Source: DASQHM01 sp035632095
GTDB lineage: Bacteria; Pseudomonadota; Alphaproteobacteria; Ferrovibrionales; Ferrovibrionaceae
Length of the DNA stretch: 14,336 nucleotides
Assembly (NCBI GenBank): GCA_035632095.1
Contig: DASQHM010000172.1
Coordinates: 1-14,336, forward strand
Direction: 5' to 3'
Shown here piece by piece: positions 7,649 to 13,686 of this stretch. The notes under the pieces were generated by a model. The model worked only from the letters and a program-made list of their open reading frames with translations. It ran no database searches and was not told the origin of the DNA. The translations under genes and the position numbers were made by a program. The stretch's first letter is position 1; each line of letters opens with the position of its first letter.

Positions 7649-8372
7649 AGTTTTCGATCTGCTCGAATGCGGGATCTATCTCGGTGAACTTTTGCCGGAT
7701 GCGTTTGACGAACGTTCGCACATTGGCGCGGTAGCCTTCGTTGCCGTAGCCGGCGACGAAATCCTTGCCGTGGACCAGGTCGTAGAGCTGCCGGTAGGCA
7801 ACGTCCTGTCCGGCGCGCTCCGCCATCGCGCGCACCATCTTGAATTCGGTCAATGACAGGTCGACTTCCTTGTCGCGCCACGTCGCCCGGTTGGAGTCCA
7901 GCCTCAGCTCCAACGGACCAATCTTGATGACATCGAGCAACTCTTCGCCGACGACGCCGCCGGCCTGCCGCGCGCCGCGCAAGCCCTCGAGAATGAGGTC
8001 GATGCGCTTCATCAGGATCGCGAACCCGCGCGACTTCTCCACGAAATCCACCGCGCCGCCAGTCAACGCCGCTTCCTCGTACACTTGATCGGATAGCGAG
8101 GTGAGAAAAATCACCGGCACCTGGTTGTTGGTTTCGCGCAGGCGCTTGAGCACGTCGATGCCGTTCATGCCCGGCATCTTCCAATCGAGAATCACCAGGT
8201 CCGGTTTCATCTCCGAACCAAGGCTGTCCAGGGCCGGCTGTCCGCGATCGAATTCCGCAACTTGAAATCCGGCATCCAGAAGATTTTGTCCGAGCGCCTC
8301 GCGAAACAACGCGTCGTCCTCCACCAGCACGATATGGGCGCGCGAACTCAGCCGTTCCATCTCATGGACCAT
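7605..8372 (-). CDS. OmpR-family response regulator
   Basis: A 255-residue transcriptional regulator with an N-terminal receiver domain (~12-130) and a C-terminal winged-helix DNA-binding domain (~155-250). The receiver has the acidic pair Glu18/Asp19-Asp20, the phospho-acceptor Asp63 in ILDWKMPGMNG and the switch Thr91 in IFLTS. Lys113 is conserved, but the usual following proline is serine (VEKSRGF), which changes the beta5-alpha5 turn. The winged helix ends with the typical FVKRIRQKF and YAGFGYRW. Overall it recalls ChvI-like regulators of alphaproteobacteria, but similarity is not close enough to name it. It overlaps the lipoprotein gene upstream by 11 nt and the kinase downstream by 44 nt. 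The start is taken at 8372; Met5 at 8360 is an alternative. Confidence 0.92.
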   Translation of the reverse strand: MVHEMERLSSRAHIVLVEDDALFREALGQNLLDAGFQVAEFDRGQPALDSLGSEMKPDLVILDWKMPGMNGIDVLKRLRETNNQVPVIFLTSLSDQVYEEAALTGGAVDFVEKSRGFAILMKRIDLILEGLRGARQAGGVVGEELLDVIKIGPLELRLDSNRATWRDKEVDLSLTEFKMVRAMAERAGQDVAYRQLYDLVHGKDFVAGYGNEGYRANVRTFVKRIRQKFTEIDPAFEQIENYAGFGYRWRAEGTQ

Positions 8373-8829
8373 GACGCACCGTCCTTAGTCTGGCGAAGCA
8401 ATCCTGCTTCGCCGCTTCCGATTGATCCTTGCCCCGCACCGTATAGGCAAGCGCCCGCGGCTGCTTGGTCGCGACCTCCGGATAGAAGAAGAGTTCGAGA
8501 GAGCAGCCGGGAAGCTTGTAGGCCCATACCGTCGCCGGCGGCTCCTCGCGCACGGCGGTCGGTTTGCCGAGGATGGTCTCAGCCTGCTCCGGCGCCAAGC
8601 CGACCAGGATGCCCGGGTCGAGTTGCATAGGTGCGGGTTCCGCATTGGGCCGAACCGGTGGTGGCGTTACCGGCGCGGGCTCGGCCGTCGCCACCGGCGG
8701 TGGCGCAGCTGGCGGTGGGGCGGGCGCGGACGCCTGGCTGGAGCCATTTCCTTGCTCCAAGGCCTGGCAGCCGCCCAAAGCCGTGCTCGCGGCCAAAAAG
8801 CAAAATGCTATCAACGATTTTCTGCGCAT
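8362..8829 (-). CDS. Proline-rich lipoprotein, BamE/SmpA-like domain
   Basis: A 155-residue predicted lipoprotein. The N-terminus is a short basic signal peptide with a lipobox ending LGGC, so Cys21 would be lipidated. A proline/alanine-rich linker (~34-66) spans part of the envelope, and the rest is a small domain with LVGLAPEQAETILGKP, VWAYKLPG and LELFFYPE. This order (G-x-x-x-x-x-x-LG-P, then W-Y, then F-F/Y) is that of the BamE/SmpA-OmlA fold, seen in outer-membrane lipoproteins and inhibitor-like proteins. It is the first gene of a lipoprotein-regulator-kinase operon on the minus strand and overlaps the regulator start by 11 nt. It may act as an envelope accessory factor or signal input for the kinase; that is inferred from the operon only. 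Confidence 0.75.
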   Translation of the reverse strand: MRRKSLIAFCFLAASTALGGCQALEQGNGSSQASAPAPPPAAPPPVATAEPAPVTPPPVRPNAEPAPMQLDPGILVGLAPEQAETILGKPTAVREEPPATVWAYKLPGCSLELFFYPEVATKQPRALAYTVRGKDQSEAAKQDCFARLRTVRHGP

Positions 8830-8856
8830 GGATGCTGGCGGATTTCACCTTGGTTT

Positions 8857-9014
8857 GGTTAACAGGGCGTCAATCTATCGCAAATGTCATGCAGTTGCCG
8901 CAAGAATGGCCTTGGCAGCCCTAGAAAGGCAGCCCGCGTCCCGAGGCAACCAATTTCTGTCACACTGTGCTCACATCGCCGTTACCGATTTACGGTTAAC
9001 GTTTCCATTAACCG
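8857..9014. promoter_or_regulatory. Intergenic region with three TTAAC(C) elements
   Basis: The 235-bp gap between the minus-strand lipoprotein operon (start 8829) and the plus-strand secreted-protein gene (start 9065) holds no gene. It contains GGTTAAC at 8857-8863 and a dyad CGGTTAA (8993-8999)/TTAACCG (9008-9014) with an 8-nt spacer; the dyad can also be read as two tandem 12-mers ending in TTAAC. TTAACC half-sites resemble CtrA-type boxes, whose full consensus is TTAA-N7-TTAA; here the spacing is N8. On the minus strand a TTGACG -35-like hexamer (8873-8868) precedes the lipoprotein, with the 8857 element inside its spacer. The regulator could instead be the neighbouring OmpR-type protein. 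Confidence 0.4.
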
Positions 9015-9064
9015 GAATCGGTCGCCGGCCATTCGGATATCGACCGGAGCTCAGGGAGATATCG

Positions 9065-9457
9065 ATGTCCGCCCGGACGCCATTTCGGTTCGCTTGCGCT
9101 GCGCTCATCGTAGCGGCATCGGCAACGGTCGGTGCAACCATGGATGCGCGCGCGGGCGGCGCCGCCGTGCGGCACGACGTCGATGCCGATGCGACCGCAA
9201 CTCCCCTCGAGCTGAACATTCGCAATCCGCACCGCGTGGACCTCAGCACCGCGTCGCCCACTCAGCTCAACAACCTGCCGGATCGTTGGTCCGACGGCCG
9301 GATTTCGGCGTATCGCATCGCCATCTCGCGGGGCGTTACGCCGGTCGAAGCGGAGCGTGATCTGCGGCAGGTCTTCGAGAGTCCGACGGATGCACTGGCC
9401 GTGCGCCGCCAGCGCACCCAGGCGCTGCCGCGCGCGGTGAGCGACGGCGGCAAATAG
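9065..9457 (+). CDS. Small secreted protein with degenerate ComEA-like HhH
   Basis: A 130-residue protein with a signal peptide (basic start, hydrophobic core to about residue 25, likely cut after ARA near 32), so it is probably periplasmic. The mature part contains VDLSTASPTQLNNLP followed by DRWSDGRISAYRIAISRG, which has the layout of the ComEA-type helix-hairpin-helix (V-N-L-N-x-A-x-x-x-x-L, L-P, then A-x-x-I-x-x-R-x-x-G). The hairpin Gly-Ile-Gly that contacts DNA backbone is absent, so DNA binding is doubtful. Start 9065 is preceded by AGGGAG at a good distance; the frame is open further upstream, but that part is antisense to the lipoprotein and has no signal peptide. The gene ends 3 nt before the stop of the convergent Sel1 lipoprotein. 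Function unknown. Confidence 0.72.
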   Translation: MSARTPFRFACAALIVAASATVGATMDARAGGAAVRHDVDADATATPLELNIRNPHRVDLSTASPTQLNNLPDRWSDGRISAYRIAISRGVTPVEAERDLRQVFESPTDALAVRRQRTQALPRAVSDGGK

Positions 9458-9460
9458 TTC

Positions 9461-10552
9461 TCAGGACTTGTTCCGCCCGTTAGCGTCCGCTCTGAGGCGG
9501 TCGACCAGATCCTGATTGAGCACCTCATCGCCCGAAGCGCCGTTTTGGCTGCGATATTGCGTGATCGCAAGCTTCGTACGCGGTCCGAGCACGCCGTCGG
9601 GCGGGCCGGGATCGAAGCCGAGGCGTCCCAGCACGGTTTGCACGTAGCGTATGGTCGGTCGGTCGGCGACATCGTGTCCCGCCACGGGCAGCCAGCCGCG
9701 GACCCACTGCCCCACCGCGAAGCGATCATGCGGCGTGACGCGTTCGCGCAAATCCGTGCGCAGCCGCATCGCTTCCGGATCGCCATGCTCGGCGGCGAGC
9801 GATGCCCAGCGCAGCGCCTCTTCCGCGTCCGCCGAAACGCCGAGCCCGGCGGCAAGCGCCAGGGCAAGCGCATATTGCGCGCGCGTCAATCCCTGCTCGG
9901 CGGCCTTGCCGTACCAGCGCGCGGCCCACGCCAGGTCGCGCGGCACGCCGTGTCCATTGGCATAGATCAACCCGACCAGATATTGCGCCTCCGGATAGTC
10001 CTGGTCCGCCGCCTGTTGCAGCCATTTGAGAGCGGCAACGTCGTCCCGCGGAACGCCGCGACCAAGCAAATTGACAATGCCGAGGTGATACGCCGCGCCG
10101 GCTTGATGCGCGACAGCGGCAGCGGTGAACCATGCGGCCGCATCCGGATCATTTCGCGCAACGCCACGGCCGCGATAGTAGGCGAGACCGAGCAGGAATT
10201 GCGCATCGCGATGACCCTGTTCGGCGGCCTTGCGATACCACACCGCGGCGCTAACCGGATCGTTCGGCACGCCGCGGCCGGTGTCGTAGAGCAGCCCCAG
10301 CAAGAACTGCGCGTCGGAAATGGCGTGATTTGCGGCGTCGGCAAGAAGGCTTGCCGCCTTCGCGTCGTCCTGCGGGACTTCGCGGCCCTCCAAGGAGCGC
10401 ACGCCGTCGCGGTAAGCGTTGCGCCAATCGGCTTCGGTCTTTGCGGGCGGAACCGGCGTGGGCGGATGCGCCGCGCTGTCCGGCGTCCGGGAAGTCCCGC
10501 ACGCCCCTAGGAGCAACAGCGCAATCGGCAGCAACACGCGGAAAGCACGCAT
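9461..10552 (-). CDS. Sel1-repeat lipoprotein with peptidoglycan-binding domain
   Basis: A 363-residue lipoprotein. The signal peptide ends in the lipobox LLGAC (Cys18). A Pro-rich spacer follows, then five clear Sel1-like repeats of ~36 residues (about 79-259; units of the form AQFLLGLLYDTGRGVPxD...AAxWYRKAAEQG) and one weaker unit before them (~43-78). Residues ~296-345 form a PG_binding_1 domain (VQTVLGRLGFDPGPPDGVLGPRT). Sel1 repeats make a curved helical scaffold for protein partners, and the C-terminal domain should anchor it to peptidoglycan, so this is a likely periplasmic scaffold linking envelope layers. ATG 10552 was chosen over upstream in-frame starts because it gives a proper lipoprotein signal and has GGGGGCG 5 nt before it. 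It is monocistronic and convergent with the HhH protein gene, leaving almost no room for a terminator between them. Confidence 0.9.
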   Translation of the reverse strand: MRAFRVLLPIALLLLGACGTSRTPDSAAHPPTPVPPAKTEADWRNAYRDGVRSLEGREVPQDDAKAASLLADAANHAISDAQFLLGLLYDTGRGVPNDPVSAAVWYRKAAEQGHRDAQFLLGLAYYRGRGVARNDPDAAAWFTAAAVAHQAGAAYHLGIVNLLGRGVPRDDVAALKWLQQAADQDYPEAQYLVGLIYANGHGVPRDLAWAARWYGKAAEQGLTRAQYALALALAAGLGVSADAEEALRWASLAAEHGDPEAMRLRTDLRERVTPHDRFAVGQWVRGWLPVAGHDVADRPTIRYVQTVLGRLGFDPGPPDGVLGPRTKLAITQYRSQNGASGDEVLNQDLVDRLRADANGRNKS

Positions 10553-10708
10553 CAAACGCCCCCAGCGTTCCCGGCTACGAAGGTAATCGCGGTTTGCTCG
10601 CACTTGCAACATTCGGGTTCAGGAAATCCGCACGAATCGTTCGACAGTCCCGGCCGCGCGACCTACCCTCGCTTGCATCCATTTGCGCGAGACGGAGCAA
10701 AAATCCCT

Positions 10709-11143
10709 ATGCCCACATTGACCCTCGACCAGGCCGAAGCGATCGCCGGCAAGGCATTGAAAAAGGGGCGCGAGCTGAAACTCAAGCCCTTGACGGTCGT
10801 TGTCCTCGACTCGGCCGGCGTCGTGACGCTCCTCAAGCGCGAGGACGGCTCAAGTCTTCTCCGCCCGGACATTGCTTACGGCAAGGCTTGGGGTTGCTTA
10901 GGGATGGGCTTCGGCGGCAGGGAAATGGCGCGGCGCGCGCAAGCCGCACCCGGATTCGTCAGTGCCCTCAACCAGGTTTCCGGCGGCCGTGTCGTCCCGG
11001 TACCCGGCGGCGTCCTCGTACGCAATTCCAAAGCGCAGATTATCGGCGCCGTCGGCATCAGCGGCGATCTCTCCGAGCAGGACGAAGCATGCGCCGTCGC
11101 AGGAATAGAGGCTGCCGGGCTGACGCCGGATACGGGCGGATGA
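10709..11143 (+). CDS. GlcG/HbpS-family heme-binding-like protein
   Basis: A 144-residue cytoplasmic protein of the GlcG/HbpS (DUF336) family, small alpha/beta proteins that bind heme or act as accessory proteins in glycolate and stress pathways. Conserved features: LTVVVLDSAGVVTLLKREDGSS, a central PGFVSALN region, VPVPGGVLVR followed by IIGAVGISG, and the C-terminal DEACAVAGIEAAG. The length matches the family, so the protein is complete. ATG 10709 is preceded by GGAG at 10693-10696; the frame is open upstream to 10604, but that extension is rich in Arg/Ser and lacks family similarity. There is no signal peptide, unlike secreted HbpS members. Neighbours (a divergent Sel1 lipoprotein and a NarL-type regulator downstream) do not indicate a pathway. 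The precise ligand is unknown. Confidence 0.85.
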   Translation: MPTLTLDQAEAIAGKALKKGRELKLKPLTVVVLDSAGVVTLLKREDGSSLLRPDIAYGKAWGCLGMGFGGREMARRAQAAPGFVSALNQVSGGRVVPVPGGVLVRNSKAQIIGAVGISGDLSEQDEACAVAGIEAAGLTPDTGG

Positions 11144-11155
11144 CCGCAATACCCG

Positions 11156-11170
11156 TTGATTTCAAATCAA
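11156..11170. promoter_or_regulatory. 15-bp perfect dyad TTGATTTCAAATCAA
   Basis: A perfect inverted repeat (7-bp arms, one central base) 12 bp after the GlcG-family stop and about 185 bp before the response-regulator start. It resembles an FNR/FixK box, but the half-sites are TTGA-N7-TCAA rather than the N6 spacing of that family. It is a possible operator for the downstream regulator gene; its A/T content stands out against the local GC level. Confidence 0.35.
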
Positions 11171-11281
11171 GCCAAAACGCGCAATTGACGTAACCCGTTC
11201 AACGATAGTCGCACCATCCATTCGTACGCTATAAGTGCATTGCGAAATGTATGTTCTTTGGCCTTAAGTAGCACCGCGCTC

Positions 11282-11300
11282 GTGCCGGCAGCCCCGGCAC
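11282..11300 (+). promoter_or_regulatory. Leader hairpin before the NarL-type regulator
   Basis: GTGCCGG (11282-11288) and CCGGCAC (11294-11300) form a perfect 7-bp stem with a 5-nt loop, 55 nt upstream of the regulator's GTG start and without a following T-run. It could be an RNA leader structure or a protein-binding dyad; its role is unknown. Confidence 0.3.
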
Positions 11301-11355
11301 CGGGAATATCCTCTCGGAATGCGAGCACCCCAATTGGCTAACTGGGAGCGCCGGT

Positions 11356-11970
11356 GTGAAGATCCTGCTGGCAGACGATCACCAGCTCGTTCGCCACGGT
11401 CTGCGCAATATGCTGGACCGCCTGGCGGAGCGGGTCGAATTGCTCGAGGCCGGCTCGGTCGATGAAGTTCTGGCGATTCTGAGCAAGGACACGTCTGTCG
11501 ATCTGGGCATGCTCGATCTGCGCATGCCGGGGATGGACGGATTCAACGGCATCGACCGGGTGCGCGCGGCGCGGCCCGACGCTCCGGTGGTCATTCTCTC
11601 CGCCTCCGAACAGCGCTACGACATCGAAGAATCGTTGCGCCGTGGTGCGGCCGGATACATTCCGAAATCGCTGACCGCCAACGAAACGCTGGATGCGCTT
11701 GGCCAGGTCATGCGCGGTGACATCTTCGACCCGCGCGGCCGGCCGAGCCGCGGCGCCAAACCGGAACCGCATTTCAATGAGCTTTCGCCCCAGGAACGCC
11801 GCGTTCTCGCGCTTTTGGCAGAGGGCTGCCAGAACAAGGAGATCGCCAGGCGCCTGAAACTTCAGGAAGTGACCGTCAAGGCGCATCTGCGCCAGGTGTT
11901 CCGCAAGCTGCATGTGGCGAACCGCACGCAGGCGGTGAAGCTTGTTTTGCAATCCGGCCGGAATTGGTGA
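11356..11970 (+). CDS. NarL/LuxR-type response regulator
   Basis: A 204-residue orphan response regulator. The receiver domain (1-~120) has the acidic pair Asp7/Asp8, the phospho-acceptor Asp54 in MLDLRMPGMDG, Ser82 at the switch position and Lys104 in GYIPKS. The C-terminal LuxR-type helix-turn-helix (~138-200) shows LSPQERRVLALLAEG, NKEIARRL and VTVKAHLRQVFRKL, the standard family order. It should bind DNA as a phosphorylated dimer and regulate transcription. No histidine kinase gene is adjacent, so its partner is elsewhere or it is regulated without one. The start is GTG 11356, with GGGAG at 11344-11348. The following 240 bp hold a candidate operator and promoter of the photolyase-remnant operon, which this regulator might control; that link is inference from position only. 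Confidence 0.92.
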   Translation: MKILLADDHQLVRHGLRNMLDRLAERVELLEAGSVDEVLAILSKDTSVDLGMLDLRMPGMDGFNGIDRVRAARPDAPVVILSASEQRYDIEESLRRGAAGYIPKSLTANETLDALGQVMRGDIFDPRGRPSRGAKPEPHFNELSPQERRVLALLAEGCQNKEIARRLKLQEVTVKAHLRQVFRKLHVANRTQAVKLVLQSGRNW

Positions 11971-12152
11971 CGGCGATCACAAAGCTGCGAACGGCCCGGT
12001 CGGCCCGGTGATCCCATAAGCCCTCCCGCGCGTATTGATGCGCGAGATGGCAGGAACACCTTTTCGTTCACGAACGCGCCGATGACCTATATCCCATTTC
12101 TTTCGGCTGCATGCGCCGGGACTCTCCGCGCGCATGCTAATCTTCGCGTCGA

Positions 12153-12182
12153 ATCGGACGATTGGAGTCCGATGCATATACT
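12153..12182 (+). promoter_or_regulatory. Dyad operator and -10 of the lipid-modification operon
   Basis: ATCGGAC (12153-12159) and GTCCGAT (12167-12173) form a perfect 7-bp dyad with a 7-nt spacer, directly followed by TATACT (12177-12182), a near-consensus -10. No good -35 is seen, and the dyad covers that position, as expected of a promoter that needs an activator or is repressed there. It lies 31 bp before the first ATG of the operon. Light-responsive MerR-type (LitR) regulators control similar operons in other bacteria, but the binding protein cannot be named from this sequence. Confidence 0.45.
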
Positions 12183-12212
12183 CGCCGCTCCTGCGCATTT
12201 CATCCTGCCGCA

Positions 12213-12347
12213 ATGACGTCCCCCATTGTTGTCTGGTTACGCCGCGATTTGCGGCTCGCTGTCAGTCCCGCCCTGACCGCGGCGGTGTCGGCAATGGGCC
12301 GCTGCGCTCTCGCCGCGTTCCAAACGATCCAGCGGAAGGCGTCATGA
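12213..12347 (+). pseudogene. Deoxyribodipyrimidine photolyase remnant (internal deletion)
   Basis: A 44-codon ORF whose first ~25 residues are the start of a CPD photolyase (MTSPIVVWLRRDLRLA, then PALTAA; the family has V-W-x-R-R-D-L-R-L-x-D-N-P-A-L). The last ~15 residues (RCALAAFQTIQRKAS) resemble the end of the same family, where a RALAAF/Y tail closes the protein. Intact photolyases have about 450-500 residues, so more than 400 codons, including all FAD and DNA-contact residues, are missing between them. The frame is open across the join, and the usual D-N pair after RLA reads VS, so point changes have accumulated too. No repair activity is possible. The TGA overlaps the ATG of the next gene (ATGA at 12344-12347), the arrangement expected of an intact operon, so the remnant may persist as a leader ORF for translational coupling. 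The N-terminal match is strong; the C-terminal match is weaker. Confidence 0.72.
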
Positions 12348-13684
12348 CCCGGCGGCAAAGAATTGCCGTGGTCGGCGGCGGCATATCGGGGCTGGGTGCA
12401 GCTTACTTCCTCGACCGCTTTCACGACGTGACGCTGATCGAAGCGGCATCGCGCCTCGGCGGCCACAGCAACACTGTCGATGTCGAATTCGGCAAGGCGC
12501 GTTTTGCGGTCGACACCGGATTCATCGTCTACAACGAGCGCAACTATCCGAATTTGACGCGTCTCCTGGCCGAACTCGGTCAATCGACCAAGCCGAGCGA
12601 CATGTCCTTCTCGGTCAGCATCGGCGGCGGCCGGCACGAATGGTCCGGGCAAAGCCTGGCCGCGGTCTTTGCGCAGCCAGCGAACCTGCTGCGGCCGCGG
12701 TTCTTGCGCATGCTGGGCGAGATCGTCCGCTTCAACCGGATGGCGTTGCGCGATCTCGAAGCGGGCCGGCTCGAAGGCCGGACATTGGGGAGCTACCTCA
12801 GGGCATCGGCATATGGCCGGGAATTTCAGCTCGACTACCTGCTGCCGATGGGCGCCGCGATCTGGTCGGCGCCCCTGTCGCGGATGCTGGATTTTCCGGC
12901 CGAAACCTTCGTGCGTTTTTTCGCCAATCATGGCCTGCTCAACCTCGGTGCGCGGCCGCAATGGCGCACAGTCAGCGGCGGCTCGCGCGAATACATCAGG
13001 CGGATGATGGCGCGCTTTCGCGGCCGGGTCCGCTTGGGGCAAGCCGTCACCACCATACGGCGTCACGAAGTCGGCGTTCTGGTGCGCACCGCGGACGGGC
13101 ATGAACGTATCTTCGATCAGATCGTCGTCGCCGCCCATGCGGACCAGGCGCTTGGCATGATGCCGGACGCCGATGCCGAGGAACGCCGCGTTCTCGGAGG
13201 TTGCCGGTTCCAGCCCAATGTCGCCGTGCTGCATTGCGATCCCCGCATGATGCCGCGCCGGCGCGCCGCATGGTCGAGCTGGAATTACATCGCCGGGGAT
13301 CAGCGTGACATGGCGCGCAACGTGAGCGTCACCTATTGGATGAACCGGCTGCAGAAAATCGACCGGCGCTTTCCGCTTTTCGTCACCATGAACCCCCATG
13401 TCGAGCCCGATCCGGCGTCGACATTCGCGCGATTCGAATACGATCACCCGTTGCTGGACGCCGGCGCGGTCGCGGCCCAGCGCCTCTTGCCGGCGATCCA
13501 GGGCCGCCGCCGGACTTGGTTCTGCGGCGCATGGTGCGGCCAAGGCTTTCATGAAGATGGCCTGGTGAGCGCCATGACCGTCGCTGCCGCACTCGGCGCC
13601 GCGCCCGCGTGGACTGACGTGGCGCAACTGGAAACGCTCGGCGAGCCTATGCCGATACCGGCGCTGGCCGCCGCGGGAGGATGA
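12344..13684 (+). CDS. FAD-dependent amine-oxidase-like oxidoreductase (COG2907)
   Basis: A 446-residue flavoprotein. The N-terminus has the dinucleotide-binding motif VVGGGISGLGAAYFL (Gly11, Gly13, Gly16), the acidic strand end LIEAASRLGGHSNTV and VDTGFIVYNERNYPNL. The C-terminus carries the second FAD contact FCGAWCGQGFHEDGLVSA. This is the COG2907 branch of the flavin amine-oxidase/desaturase superfamily, which occurs with DUF1365 and Cfa-like methyltransferases in light- and singlet-oxygen-induced operons; related genes in Rhodobacter are tied to modified membrane fatty acids. It probably oxidises or desaturates a lipid, but the substrate here is inferred. The start ATG 12344 overlaps the TGA of the photolyase remnant and has GGAAGG 4 nt upstream; the frame is open further upstream but without family similarity. 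The DUF1365 gene begins 2 nt after its stop. Confidence 0.88.
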   Translation: MTRRQRIAVVGGGISGLGAAYFLDRFHDVTLIEAASRLGGHSNTVDVEFGKARFAVDTGFIVYNERNYPNLTRLLAELGQSTKPSDMSFSVSIGGGRHEWSGQSLAAVFAQPANLLRPRFLRMLGEIVRFNRMALRDLEAGRLEGRTLGSYLRASAYGREFQLDYLLPMGAAIWSAPLSRMLDFPAETFVRFFANHGLLNLGARPQWRTVSGGSREYIRRMMARFRGRVRLGQAVTTIRRHEVGVLVRTADGHERIFDQIVVAAHADQALGMMPDADAEERRVLGGCRFQPNVAVLHCDPRMMPRRRAAWSSWNYIAGDQRDMARNVSVTYWMNRLQKIDRRFPLFVTMNPHVEPDPASTFARFEYDHPLLDAGAVAAQRLLPAIQGRRRTWFCGAWCGQGFHEDGLVSAMTVAAALGAAPAWTDVAQLETLGEPMPIPALAAAGG

Positions 13685-13686
13685 AC

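Noticed and set aside
8564..9064. Upstream extension of the secreted-protein frame
   Set aside because: It is antisense to the lipoprotein and would bury the signal peptide; ATG 9065 has a good Shine-Dalgarno.
10553..10612. A longer start for the Sel1 lipoprotein
   Set aside because: The 20 extra residues are charged and would disrupt the lipoprotein signal; ATG 10552 has its own ribosome binding site.
11156..11170. FNR/FixK-type box
   Set aside because: The dyad is TTGA-N7-TCAA, one base longer than the N6 spacing of that family, so I kept it only as an unassigned dyad.
11992..12009. Tandem CGGCCCGGT x2
   Set aside because: A 9-bp GC-rich duplication that could arise by slippage or chance, with no further copies.
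12053..12078. EcfG-type general stress promoter (GGAAC at 12053-12057)
   Set aside because: No CGTT-like -10 occurs at 16-17 bp; only CGCG is present there.
12200..13627. A 475-codon open frame on the minus strand
   Set aside because: Antisense to the FAD oxidoreductase, whose motifs are clear; the product shows no domain.
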